From Pseudolachnospira sp051055405 (GTDB taxonomy: Bacteria; Bacillota; Clostridia; Lachnospirales; Lachnospiraceae): DNA of 64,000 bases. The position numbers and the translations under genes were made by a program. The DNA lies in NCBI RefSeq assembly GCF_051055405.1, contig NZ_CP167068.1, positions 2,604,001-2,668,000 on the forward strand, written 5' to 3'. Below are positions 15,209 through 23,179 of the stretch, piece after piece (within the stretch, counting starts at the first letter, position 1; the number at the start of each line of letters is the position of its first letter). The notes under the pieces were generated by a model. The model was not told the DNA's origin. It ran no database searches and saw only the letters and a program-made list of their open reading frames with translations.

Positions 15209-17125
15209 TTATCCCCTCAAATCGATGATTTCCCAATCATCAGCGAATATCCCCTTGCTTTTTTCATAAGTTTTTGCTTGCATCGCCACGCATAACAGTT
15301 TCTTAGGCCTGCTCATGCCAACATAGGCAAGTTTGCGACTATAATCAAACAGATTTGAGCTCCCAATTTTACCTACACCATAATACGGAAGAATTCTATT
15401 TAGGTCTGATGACCCTTGCCTATCAGTTTCAAGGTAAAGTGTCGCATCATGCGTTTCACCCTTGACTCCGTGAATTGTATCAAATTCTATCCTACGTCCT
15501 CTGATTGGATCGATGAATATATTTTTCTCGGATTTTTCCGTCTGACTTACATCAGCAACCTTATCAAGAAAATATTCTGGCAGACAGTCAAAAATATCGT
15601 CTGCTTGGGGATTCATAATTTTCAAAAGTTCATTTATCTTTTGCCGCATTAGACAGTCAATAGTTTCCCTCTCAATATTCTGCAATCTTGACATTTCGTA
15701 AATCCACTGACGATATATATCCTGATATTCGTCATCAAGCGACCTTTTTATTGTAGCCACAGAATACTCCTTGCCTGATATCGGATGTCTAATTTTAGCA
15801 TAATGAAATATACGGCATAGGAGTTTGCGAACAATGCGTTCTGCTTTATACAACTTACCATCTAATAAACTGGCGATGATATCATCTACTAATGCCCAGT
15901 AATTATATTCACTCTGTTTCTTTGCGGAGCCGTCAAATTCTGACCAATAGCTTCCTATCTTTAGTCCAGACAAGTCCTCTTTTTTAGCAGCACCGATAGC
16001 TTTATACACCCCTTTATTATCATAGAGTCCGTGAGTCTCCAGTACATTGATAAATTTCCCAATTACTTTATCGATATTCTCAGAATCAAAAATTAGTAAT
16101 ATTGGTTTAACACCCGTCTTGCCCACATATGTTGTGATGTTTTTTGGATCTTTCTGTAGTTTAAAAATCACATCAGCAATTTCCTGACTGTATCTGCAAG
16201 ATGTCATAATAGGCAGGAATCCGTCCTGCGGCACCCAATCTGGTGTTTCATTTTCTGAAGAGTTATAGATAGCTTGGTCTGCATCTCCAATTTTGATTAC
16301 AGTGCATTTTGTTGAGTTAAATATTGCGTCTATTGCTCGACGCTGAATCTCATCGCAGTCCTGATACTCATCGATGAATACATACTGGAATCGTGACGAA
16401 AAGAGATCCGTATATGCTTTGGGCAAGTCATTTATAGCAGTTTTAGCATAAACATAGGTATCCCGATACCGCATTATACCCTCAATTTTTAGGAGATCAT
16501 CAAGCAGTGCTTTATACTGCTCAGCTGATTTCGTATTTGCACCAGCCAACACCCTTTTCTGTTTTCCTACGCAAAGGGCACCATCATCCCGTACATACAG
16601 TGCCTGTGTATGGTCAAGTCGCTCAGTAAATTGACCACTCGCTTCAAAACTATTCTTTGTCACATAATTAAGCGCACTGTACTTTGCACTAAGCCACATC
16701 CTATTTTGCATATGCTGTGCATAAATAAGATCGTCAACCGCTTGTACATTCCGGCCAACAATATTTCGCAAATATGGCATCGTCACGAACTTATCAACAA
16801 ATGATTGGATTGTTCCGATGTAATTTGGATAGCTAAGAAGTTTATCAGCATAGCCTGAAAGCCGCTTTCTAATTTCATCCACAGCAACATTTGTGTGTGA
16901 AAGGACGCAAATTCCTGCACCATTTTCAAGTGGCATCCTATCTGCCAGCAGCTTCAACTTTGCGAGAAGGACAGTTGTTTTCCCACTCCCCGGACAAGCC
17001 GCCACGTCAGCGGAATGCCAACAACGTATAACATTTCTTGCATCCTCTGGAAAGTGTGCTCTGTCTGGTAAAAGAAGCTTTTCAGTTGTTTCAATATCCT
17101 GGTCGGAAATTTCCCACTCCACCAT
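15209..17125 (-). CDS. gajB: UvrD/Rep-like helicase, Gabija GajB-type
   Basis: This is a superfamily 1 helicase of 638 residues, ATG 17125 behind AAGGAGGCTC. Motif I is ACPGSGKTT (43-51), motif II FIDEYQD, motif III GDADQAIY, motif V TIHGVKGETHD and motif VI YVGMSRPKK. It lies 12 bp downstream of the OLD-family nuclease gene, an arrangement typical of the Gabija anti-phage system, in which GajB senses DNA ends or nucleotide depletion and activates GajA. It is longer than the roughly 500-residue reference GajB. A DNA-repair role is possible, but the pairing favours defence. Confidence 0.85.
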   Translation of the reverse strand: MVEWEISDQDIETTEKLLLPDRAHFPEDARNVIRCWHSADVAACPGSGKTTVLLAKLKLLADRMPLENGAGICVLSHTNVAVDEIRKRLSGYADKLLSYPNYIGTIQSFVDKFVTMPYLRNIVGRNVQAVDDLIYAQHMQNRMWLSAKYSALNYVTKNSFEASGQFTERLDHTQALYVRDDGALCVGKQKRVLAGANTKSAEQYKALLDDLLKIEGIMRYRDTYVYAKTAINDLPKAYTDLFSSRFQYVFIDEYQDCDEIQRRAIDAIFNSTKCTVIKIGDADQAIYNSSENETPDWVPQDGFLPIMTSCRYSQEIADVIFKLQKDPKNITTYVGKTGVKPILLIFDSENIDKVIGKFINVLETHGLYDNKGVYKAIGAAKKEDLSGLKIGSYWSEFDGSAKKQSEYNYWALVDDIIASLLDGKLYKAERIVRKLLCRIFHYAKIRHPISGKEYSVATIKRSLDDEYQDIYRQWIYEMSRLQNIERETIDCLMRQKINELLKIMNPQADDIFDCLPEYFLDKVADVSQTEKSEKNIFIDPIRGRRIEFDTIHGVKGETHDATLYLETDRQGSSDLNRILPYYGVGKIGSSNLFDYSRKLAYVGMSRPKKLLCVAMQAKTYEKSKGIFADDWEIIDLRG

Positions 17126-17137
17126 GAGCCTCCTTAT

Positions 17138-19060
17138 CTACACAGCTTCTCCTGCTGCATACTTGATAGCATTCACTATGTAGCTTAGAAATTCATCTCT
17201 CTCAATCTTGCATTTCAGATCTGATTTCTTTTGCTCATCCGTTTTCAGACTATACAAATCAAGATCAAACATTTTCTCTTGTGTAAGTTCGCTCGGTATT
17301 ACTGATATTTTCCATCGCAAGATTGAAGCCAAGCATTGAGCAACGATAGCTTTTAGGCTACTCTTTCCGTCTTTATTGAACATTAAATTGTAAATCTTGT
17401 ACGCAGTTTCCCCCTGTGACAAACCATGCCACTGCCTTGCTTCTTCTTCAGCAGCTTGATTTGCTTCGGTAATTTTTTCGTCAGTTAGTGAGATATATTC
17501 TCTTGCATTCAAAATTTTCATTCCGTAATGAACTGCTTTATGGAAATCTTCTGAAAGACTGCTCATGGCAATGCAATACTCCAACGTCCACCTCGGTGAA
17601 GTGAATCCATGAACTGAACCGTTGGTGTATTTCTCATTTTTTTCTTTTTCGGCCTGCGCCGATTCAGCCGTTTTCTCATTAAACTTCCGTTCCTTTGTCA
17701 CTGGGTCAACATCATATGGTTTCACATCACAATCTGTAATCACAGAAACCGGAATTCCAATGGTGTGTCCATCTTTCCTTACCATAATCCCACTGTACCG
17801 AAGAAAAGCTGTACTACCTACGTTTACAATGGATACTCCGTATTTCTCCAACGGATAACCAAGAATATCAGCAATTACTGGAATCAGGATGTTCTCTGCA
17901 TCACCTTCTACCATTATAATGCCCTTAGCGAAAAATAAATTGGCTTTTGTTGAATCAAGAAAGCGCTGAAGAAACAGATAATCTCCTTTTTGAAGTCCAG
18001 TCATTCCCTCAGCCAAATCATATCCGACACCATCTTTCATTAGGATCAGATTCTTAAGGTTAATTTTTGAGGCAAGGATTGGACTGTGCGTAGATATAAT
18101 AATCTGAATATCATTTTCGTTATATTCATTTTGAAGATAGCTGATCAATCGAAGCTGAGCCTGCGGATGCAGATGAGCTTCCAATTCCTCAATCAGAGCC
18201 AGTTTCATGCCTCCATCGGTATCATCCTTAAGGAGTAATAGTTCTGCTGCAATGAATAGCAGATTCAATTCTCCCAACCCTGGATTAATCTCCGGAGCAT
18301 TCAACGATAAGGATTCAAGTATCGCCTTGAGTTGAATATCAGATGTCTTCAGCTCTGCGTTACTGGCTTGTCCTTTGTCATTGAACGATTCCAAATTTTT
18401 ACGGATTGCTTGGAGGATGCGCTTTCCCTCTGCATCACCCGTGAAATAATCCTCTATCCTTGTATTTGCGTCATGAAAAATATCCAGAACGATGTGTTCC
18501 TTTTTATCTTTGAAAACAGGATGGTTGAGAAGTATTTGCGAAATTCTGGAACCGCGCCCGGAACTCATCTCGCGTTCAGCGTCTCGGAGTGGTTTCAAAT
18601 AGACAGCTTTCAACAAATCTCTTGCCTTTCCGTCAATCGAAATGCCGTCGTCTACATCGCCCACACGTAGTTCCTGAAAGATTTTGTGCCCCTCTTTCCA
18701 AGCACGATAATGAAGTTCGAGTGTGTATTCAACTTTCTCACCGTTCTTTTTGAACTTCAGATATTCGATAAAGTTCTTCGCTTCATTCTGAGCAAAATCT
18801 GTAATTGTGCAATCGATCTTAAACTCAGAGCAAGTATCACCATTGGTAGGCCTATAGAAATCCTCGTCTACCGGTCTGATATACTCATTGCTTTGCGTTA
18901 GCAAAACCAGCTTAAGCGCATCAATTACTGCCGTTTTCCCGGAATCATTCTCTCCAATCAGGGCATTTAGCCCTTTATGAAAAGTGATTTGCAAGCCAGG
19001 AGAGCCATCCACAGATTTGAATCGGCGGAAGTTGTAAATTTTCAATTCAGATATCATCAT
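17138..19060 (-). CDS. gajA: OLD-family ATPase/TOPRIM nuclease, Gabija GajA-type
   Basis: The 640-residue protein has an ABC-type ATPase domain: Walker A GENDSGKTA (about 36-44), Walker B LALIEELEAHLHP (287-299) and the H-loop STHSPIL. A TOPRIM nuclease domain follows, with MVEGDAENILIP (E385) and TDCDVKPYD (443-445). This is the layout of OLD nucleases and GajA. Together with the adjacent UvrD-like helicase it forms a two-gene Gabija-like operon. The start ATG at 19060 has only a weak RBS; 19057 is also possible. The coding sequence is AT-richer than the core genes. Confidence 0.88.
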   Translation of the reverse strand: MMISELKIYNFRRFKSVDGSPGLQITFHKGLNALIGENDSGKTAVIDALKLVLLTQSNEYIRPVDEDFYRPTNGDTCSEFKIDCTITDFAQNEAKNFIEYLKFKKNGEKVEYTLELHYRAWKEGHKIFQELRVGDVDDGISIDGKARDLLKAVYLKPLRDAEREMSSGRGSRISQILLNHPVFKDKKEHIVLDIFHDANTRIEDYFTGDAEGKRILQAIRKNLESFNDKGQASNAELKTSDIQLKAILESLSLNAPEINPGLGELNLLFIAAELLLLKDDTDGGMKLALIEELEAHLHPQAQLRLISYLQNEYNENDIQIIISTHSPILASKINLKNLILMKDGVGYDLAEGMTGLQKGDYLFLQRFLDSTKANLFFAKGIIMVEGDAENILIPVIADILGYPLEKYGVSIVNVGSTAFLRYSGIMVRKDGHTIGIPVSVITDCDVKPYDVDPVTKERKFNEKTAESAQAEKEKNEKYTNGSVHGFTSPRWTLEYCIAMSSLSEDFHKAVHYGMKILNAREYISLTDEKITEANQAAEEEARQWHGLSQGETAYKIYNLMFNKDGKSSLKAIVAQCLASILRWKISVIPSELTQEKMFDLDLYSLKTDEQKKSDLKCKIERDEFLSYIVNAIKYAAGEAV

Positions 19061-19204
19061 AGTTTTATTTTCACTCTCACTTCCAACTATAAATTAATGA
19101 TGGGGCGAAGGTTCAAACTCAAGAAATAACTTCTTTTTATCATAAATATGCCCAATCCACATTTTATTCTAATTTACCGACTATATTTTGTTCTTTCCCA
19201 CCAA

Positions 19205-20458
19205 TCAGGTATCTAAACTATCATCTTTCAGCAGGAAATCATAGACACTCATAACCAGCACCCCATCTTCATTGTAATACGGTGCAGGGGCATCTTTCGT
19301 GATTATAATCTTCTTAAAGAAATCGCCAGTCAGCATCAGGGAACGCTGCTCCTGTTCCATCTTTGCCCGATCTGGAATCGCATAGGCTGACTGAATATAA
19401 TAGCGCTTAGAGCCTTTATTGCAGACAAAATCAATTTCCAACTGCTTGCGGATTCCGTGACCTTTTTCATTGGTTTTATTCAGAGTGATAACTCCCACAT
19501 CCACATTGAACCCCCGTATCTTCAACTCATTGAAGATAATATTCTCCATAGTATGAGTCTCTTCCAGTTGACGGAAATTGAGACGAGCATTGCGTAGTCC
19601 CAAATCAGTAAAGTAATATTTGACCGGTGTGTCGATATACTTCTTGCCCTTAATATCATATCGGACAGCATTGTCAATCAGGAAGGAATCACAAAGATAA
19701 TCAATATACCTTTTAATGGTGGTGTTGCTGATGGTTTTCTGCTTGACACTTTTGAAGGTAGCCGACAACTTTGTAGGGTTTGTAAGTGAACCGATGGCAG
19801 ATGAGAGGATATTCAAAAGCTCCTCCAATTCTGCCTGATTACGCACATTATGTCTTCCTACAATATCCGAAATATAAGTTTCCTCGAATAACGCCTTTAA
19901 GAAACTAATCTTTTCCTCTGGACTTGAAATATTCATGATAGGAGGCAATCCACCATAAAGCATATATTCGTTCCAGCCGTCCTGTTTCGTCCCAGAATAA
20001 ACAGACATAAATTCAGCAAAACTGAGGGGATGCATATGAACTTCATCTCCCCGGCCTCGAAATTCGGTAATCACATCTTTAGACAAAAACCGGGCATTGC
20101 TTCCTGTAACATATACATCTACATTTTTCATACGAATCAGACTGTTTAATACGGATTCAAACTCGCCTAAAAGCTGCACCTCGTCCAACAGCACATAATA
20201 TATTCCATCACCTTTAATCTGCTCCTTGAGATAGGGATACAAAACATCCGGATCACGAAAACGCTTATTCTCAAAGGAATCGAATGCAATTTCTATGATG
20301 TGTTGTTCATCTGTTCCTTCTTCCAGCAAATGATCCTTGAATAGATTGAACAACAAGTAGGACTTTCCGCAGCGTCGGATGCCCGTCACCACCTTGATAA
20401 ATCCATTGTGCATTTTACTGATGAGCTTATTTAAATAGATATCTCTCTTGATTTCCAT
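19205..20458 (-). CDS. AAA ATPase with DUF4143 C-terminal domain
   Basis: The 417-residue protein has Walker A TGIRRCGKSYLL (about 26-37), Walker B YYVLLDEVQLL and sensor VTGSNARFL. The C-terminal part (YYFTDLGLRNARLNF through EIDFVCNKG) is the DUF4143 nuclease-like domain. Such proteins are widespread in gut Firmicutes and Bacteroidetes; the role is unclear, with toxin or defence functions suggested. Its upstream region holds two copies of a palindromic motif. It may be part of the same island as the Gabija-like pair or an independent passenger. Confidence 0.88.
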   Translation of the reverse strand: MEIKRDIYLNKLISKMHNGFIKVVTGIRRCGKSYLLFNLFKDHLLEEGTDEQHIIEIAFDSFENKRFRDPDVLYPYLKEQIKGDGIYYVLLDEVQLLGEFESVLNSLIRMKNVDVYVTGSNARFLSKDVITEFRGRGDEVHMHPLSFAEFMSVYSGTKQDGWNEYMLYGGLPPIMNISSPEEKISFLKALFEETYISDIVGRHNVRNQAELEELLNILSSAIGSLTNPTKLSATFKSVKQKTISNTTIKRYIDYLCDSFLIDNAVRYDIKGKKYIDTPVKYYFTDLGLRNARLNFRQLEETHTMENIIFNELKIRGFNVDVGVITLNKTNEKGHGIRKQLEIDFVCNKGSKRYYIQSAYAIPDRAKMEQEQRSLMLTGDFFKKIIITKDAPAPYYNEDGVLVMSVYDFLLKDDSLDT

Positions 20459-20478
20459 ATCATCATCCTACTTTCTAC

Positions 20479-20578
20479 TGAAAGTTTTTGCGAGTTATCG
20501 CAAAATTATCCAGTAGCATTATACCTCCACCAAACCGATTTTACAACTCCTAATGAAAATTTTTGCGAGTTATCGCAA
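20479..20578. promoter_or_regulatory. Two 75-bp-spaced palindromic repeats upstream of the DUF4143 ATPase
   Basis: TTGCGAGTTATCGCAA occurs at 20488-20503 and 20563-20578, each inside a longer direct repeat (TGAAA[G/A]TTTTTGCGAGTTATCGCAA). The arms TTGCGA/TCGCAA are symmetric around a 4-bp centre. They sit just before the gene start, so operators for autoregulation are likely. Confidence 0.6.
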
Positions 20579-20896
20579 CTATACTCACTGAAAAATCCAC
20601 CAGAGACATTCCAATACAAAACTGCATACTTCAAAACCTTAAGCCAATGCCGATGCCTATTTATAGACTTATTCCGCTGCAACTATCCATGAAAAGTCTA
20701 AAAATGTCTGCGTAGCAAATGAACATTATTTATTACATTCATGAGTACTATCCTTGAAATGCCGCGGTTTGCCATAATTTGCCCCACCAGCATAATGTCA
20801 CATCATATGCTGTAATCGAATCGTAGTCAAAACGGTGTAAACGCTGTTTCTTCTGCCTCGTTTTGCCGCAATTTGCTCCGCTTTACCCGCCCAATA

Positions 20897-20944
20897 CTAC
20901 CCGACTGTCAGACTGCCGTGGCAGATAAAAAGCACTTTTATCAT
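20897..20944 (-). pseudogene. Truncated 5' end of a second LMW-PTP gene
   Basis: Behind a good RBS (AAGGAGGGATATATAGATT) an ATG at 20944 opens a frame encoding MIKVLFICHG, then SLTVG and a stop. The first ten residues match the start of the intact phosphatase (MIKILFVCHG) up to the active-site loop, after which homology ends abruptly. The DNA is diverged from the intact copy (for example GTGCTTTTTATC versus ATACTTTTCGTA), so it is not a recent tandem duplication. It is best explained as the displaced 5' end of the gene after insertion. Confidence 0.75.
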
Positions 20945-21041
20945 AATCTATATATCCCTCCTTAAGTCTGAAAAACATTGATATGACTGGGGTTTTCGGC
21001 CTTTCGTTTTTTCTTCAATTTTTCATAAAAATCAACATGTT

Positions 21042-22124
21042 TCAAATTAATATTTCCCATTTGCCATATCTCTTTCCGTCTACTCTGCGAATGTATTCCT
21101 TTTTCTGTAAAGATTCCATAATTCGTTTTACAGTGCTAAGAGATTTTCCAGTCTCTTCCACAAGCTCTTTTTGCTTGATTGACGGTTTTTTATAAATCAA
21201 TTCCAAGACCGCCAACTCCTCTAAAGTGCATTCCAAAGTGTCAAATTGAGACTTTGGAACTTTAGGATTGACACTTTGGGAATCATCATCCACATAGTCT
21301 ACGTGCATATATCTGTTTTTCAGTTCATATTCCGTTCCTAAAATTAAATTACTGAAGAATAATTCCAAGAACTTGGTTGTTGCATGAACACCGTTCTGCA
21401 AATCATTATAATTCGCTCTTACCAAAGCATTGCGGAAGTACCAGGAGTTCTTCTCAAAAGCATCGTTGTTTACTTTGAACCCGAATGTTTTCATGTATTT
21501 AATCATAAAAACAGCCGTAGCTCTTGTGTTACCCTCACAGAAGGGATGTATTTGCCAAATATCCGAAGCAAACTTTGCAAAATGCTTCACAGACGCATCC
21601 ACAGACAAGCCCTCATAAGAAAACTCCTTCTCCGTTGCAAAATCGTAATCAAGTGTGTCCTTGATGCTCTTCCATGCTGCATAGGTGACAGTATCGCCTT
21701 TTAAGACCCATTCCTTTTTCGTAATATTATACTGGCGAATCTGACCGGCATGGGTGAACACACCTTCAAATAATCTGCGGTGAATCGTTAGCCATTCCGC
21801 CGGTGAAAACTGGAATGCTTTCTCACCTAACAGCTTCGCAATTCTTGTGGATACAATATCCGCTTCCTTAGTATCGTTCTCAATTTCCGTGCGATCAGTA
21901 CGCTGTTCATAATAGCTCTGAATGCGTTTCTGCGCTTCATCAATGCTGATTTTTCCTTCAATATGTTCTTTGGCAGTATCCAACAGATAGGCAGAGGTTT
22001 TCAAACCATCTACCGCCTGCAAACCGATTGCAGTCTGCCATGCTTCACTTTTTTCAATTTGACCGGGTTCACCTTGTTTGATGTATTCTTCAAGTTCAAA
22101 TTGCCAGTTTTTTTCTGCTGACAT
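21042..22124 (-). CDS. Fic-domain protein with VbhA-like antitoxin region and C-terminal winged helix
   Basis: The ATG at 22124 follows GAGGTGCAGCT, giving 360 residues. The Fic motif IHPFCEGNTRATAVF (about 196-210) has the catalytic His and the GN.R residues; Glu replaces the usual Asp. The N-terminal segment (HIEGKISIDEAQKRIQSYYE, about 48-67) resembles the VbhA antitoxin fold fused in cis, although the Ser/Thr of the inhibitory motif is not evident. The C-terminus (PSIKQKELVEETGKSLSTVK) is a winged helix. Fic proteins transfer AMP or related groups to target proteins. It lies 20 bp after the first Fic gene. Confidence 0.88.
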   Translation of the reverse strand: MSAEKNWQFELEEYIKQGEPGQIEKSEAWQTAIGLQAVDGLKTSAYLLDTAKEHIEGKISIDEAQKRIQSYYEQRTDRTEIENDTKEADIVSTRIAKLLGEKAFQFSPAEWLTIHRRLFEGVFTHAGQIRQYNITKKEWVLKGDTVTYAAWKSIKDTLDYDFATEKEFSYEGLSVDASVKHFAKFASDIWQIHPFCEGNTRATAVFMIKYMKTFGFKVNNDAFEKNSWYFRNALVRANYNDLQNGVHATTKFLELFFSNLILGTEYELKNRYMHVDYVDDDSQSVNPKVPKSQFDTLECTLEELAVLELIYKKPSIKQKELVEETGKSLSTVKRIMESLQKKEYIRRVDGKRYGKWEILI

Positions 22125-22144
22125 AGCTGCACCTCGTTTCCAGC

Positions 22145-23035
22145 TTAATATACAATTCTAAAATAATCCAAATATGCTTTATACTTATCCTGTGCCGTCA
22201 GACAGGTATCTGTCAGATAGCCCTTCTCATTATTCCATTCTTTCAAACCACGATAATAGAACAGCTTCAAATTGTCCTCGATAATAAATGGTACAATATT
22301 ATATTTCAGGCATTCCTTGAACATAATCAATCTGCCCACACGACCGTTGCCATCCTGGAACGGGTGAATCCGTTCAAATTTTACATGAAAGTCCAGAATA
22401 TCTTCAAAGGTTTTTTCTTCTTTGGAGTTGTATTCCATCAACAATGCTTTCATCCTATCGGCAACTTCTTCCGGAAGGGCAGTATCCATTCCACCGACTT
22501 CATTCGGCAGTTTCTTATAATCACCAACAACAAACCAGTCTTTTCTGGAATCACTGGTGCCGTTCTTCAGGATTAGATGAAGTTCCTTCATGAACTTTTC
22601 GGTCAATGCTGCCTTTGCGTTCTCGATGATCCTATCGATACAGCAGAAATGATTTGCCGTTTCGATTACGTCATCCACATTGAGAACTTCATTTTCTACG
22701 CCGATGGTGTTGGTTTCAAAAATATATCTGGTCTGATCGTGGGTTAATCGGCTACCCTCAATATGGTTGGAATTGTAGGTCAAATCAATCTGTGTCTTAT
22801 GGTAAATTCCGCCGGAGTATTTACTTGCTTTCTGTTCTTTCAAAATGTCCAGCAGGGTAATGGGTTCTTCTTTTCTCTTGTTGGTACGCTCTGGTTTCTC
22901 TGCATTTTTAGGAATGTTCCAAGTCTTGCCTGTAAGGAACGCACCAATCACACGCCCTTGGGCGCAGTAATTTCTCACGCTGCGTTCTGACACACCCCAC
23001 TTTTTTGCTATTTCAGCAACTGAAAGGTATCGCAT
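22145..23035 (-). CDS. Fic-domain protein with N-terminal helix-turn-helix
   Basis: The ATG at 23035 follows GGAGGAGAGCAG, giving 296 residues. Residues 1-45 are a MerR/excisionase-like helix-turn-helix (LSVAEIAKKWGVSERSVRNY). A Fic domain follows, with a class II-type inhibitory motif SNHIEG (about 94-99) and a complete catalytic motif HPFQDGNGRVGR (about 222-233). It is predicted to AMPylate a target and to be self-inhibited until activated. It is first in a two-Fic operon with its own promoter and a flanking 9-bp inverted repeat, which its helix-turn-helix may bind. Confidence 0.9.
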   Translation of the reverse strand: MRYLSVAEIAKKWGVSERSVRNYCAQGRVIGAFLTGKTWNIPKNAEKPERTNKRKEEPITLLDILKEQKASKYSGGIYHKTQIDLTYNSNHIEGSRLTHDQTRYIFETNTIGVENEVLNVDDVIETANHFCCIDRIIENAKAALTEKFMKELHLILKNGTSDSRKDWFVVGDYKKLPNEVGGMDTALPEEVADRMKALLMEYNSKEEKTFEDILDFHVKFERIHPFQDGNGRVGRLIMFKECLKYNIVPFIIEDNLKLFYYRGLKEWNNEKGYLTDTCLTAQDKYKAYLDYFRIVY

Positions 23036-23088
23036 CTGCTCTCCTCCGTCATAATCGAATCAAAAAACCACACCCATTTGCTGTATAT

Positions 23089-23149
23089 AGTATATCACAT
23101 TATCGGCAAAAATATCAACTACCCTTATATTTTTATCATCTTTTTGCCG
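23089..23149 (-). promoter_or_regulatory. Promoter and possible operator of the Fic operon
   Basis: TTGATA (23113-23118) and TATACT (23089-23094) are 18 bp apart on the minus strand. CGGCAAAAA (23104-23112) and TTTTTGCCG (23141-23149) form a perfect 9-bp inverted repeat; the first arm abuts the -35 box. Confidence 0.6.
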
Positions 23150-23179
23150 TCAAAGGAAATTACTTTTCAGTTTTTGAAT

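Larger units (their letters stand above)
14983..20920. mobile_element. Putative integrated defence island in an LMW-PTP gene
   Basis: The 7-bp core TGCCGTG occurs at 14983-14989 (inside the intact phosphatase gene) and at 20914-20920 (inside the truncated copy). Between them lie the Gabija-like pair and a DUF4143 ATPase. Motifs of the type TTTGCCGC(A/G)(A/G)TTTGC occur near both ends (15051-15067, 20761-20773, 20861-20875). No integrase gene is present between the cores, so the element would be non-autonomous or decayed. The boundaries are inferred, not demonstrated. Confidence 0.5.
20459..21041. other. 583-bp intergenic region with repeats and a gene remnant
   Basis: It contains the two operator-like repeats next to the DUF4143 gene, two TTTGCCG-type motifs (20761-20773, 20861-20875) and the truncated phosphatase start at 20897-20944. 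The rest is AT-rich with no supported gene. Confidence 0.6.

Noticed and set aside
15209..19060. gajB/gajA pair as RecBCD/AddAB-like repair genes
   Set aside because: The OLD-TOPRIM protein beside a UvrD-like helicase fits Gabija better, and there is no AddB or RecB nuclease domain.
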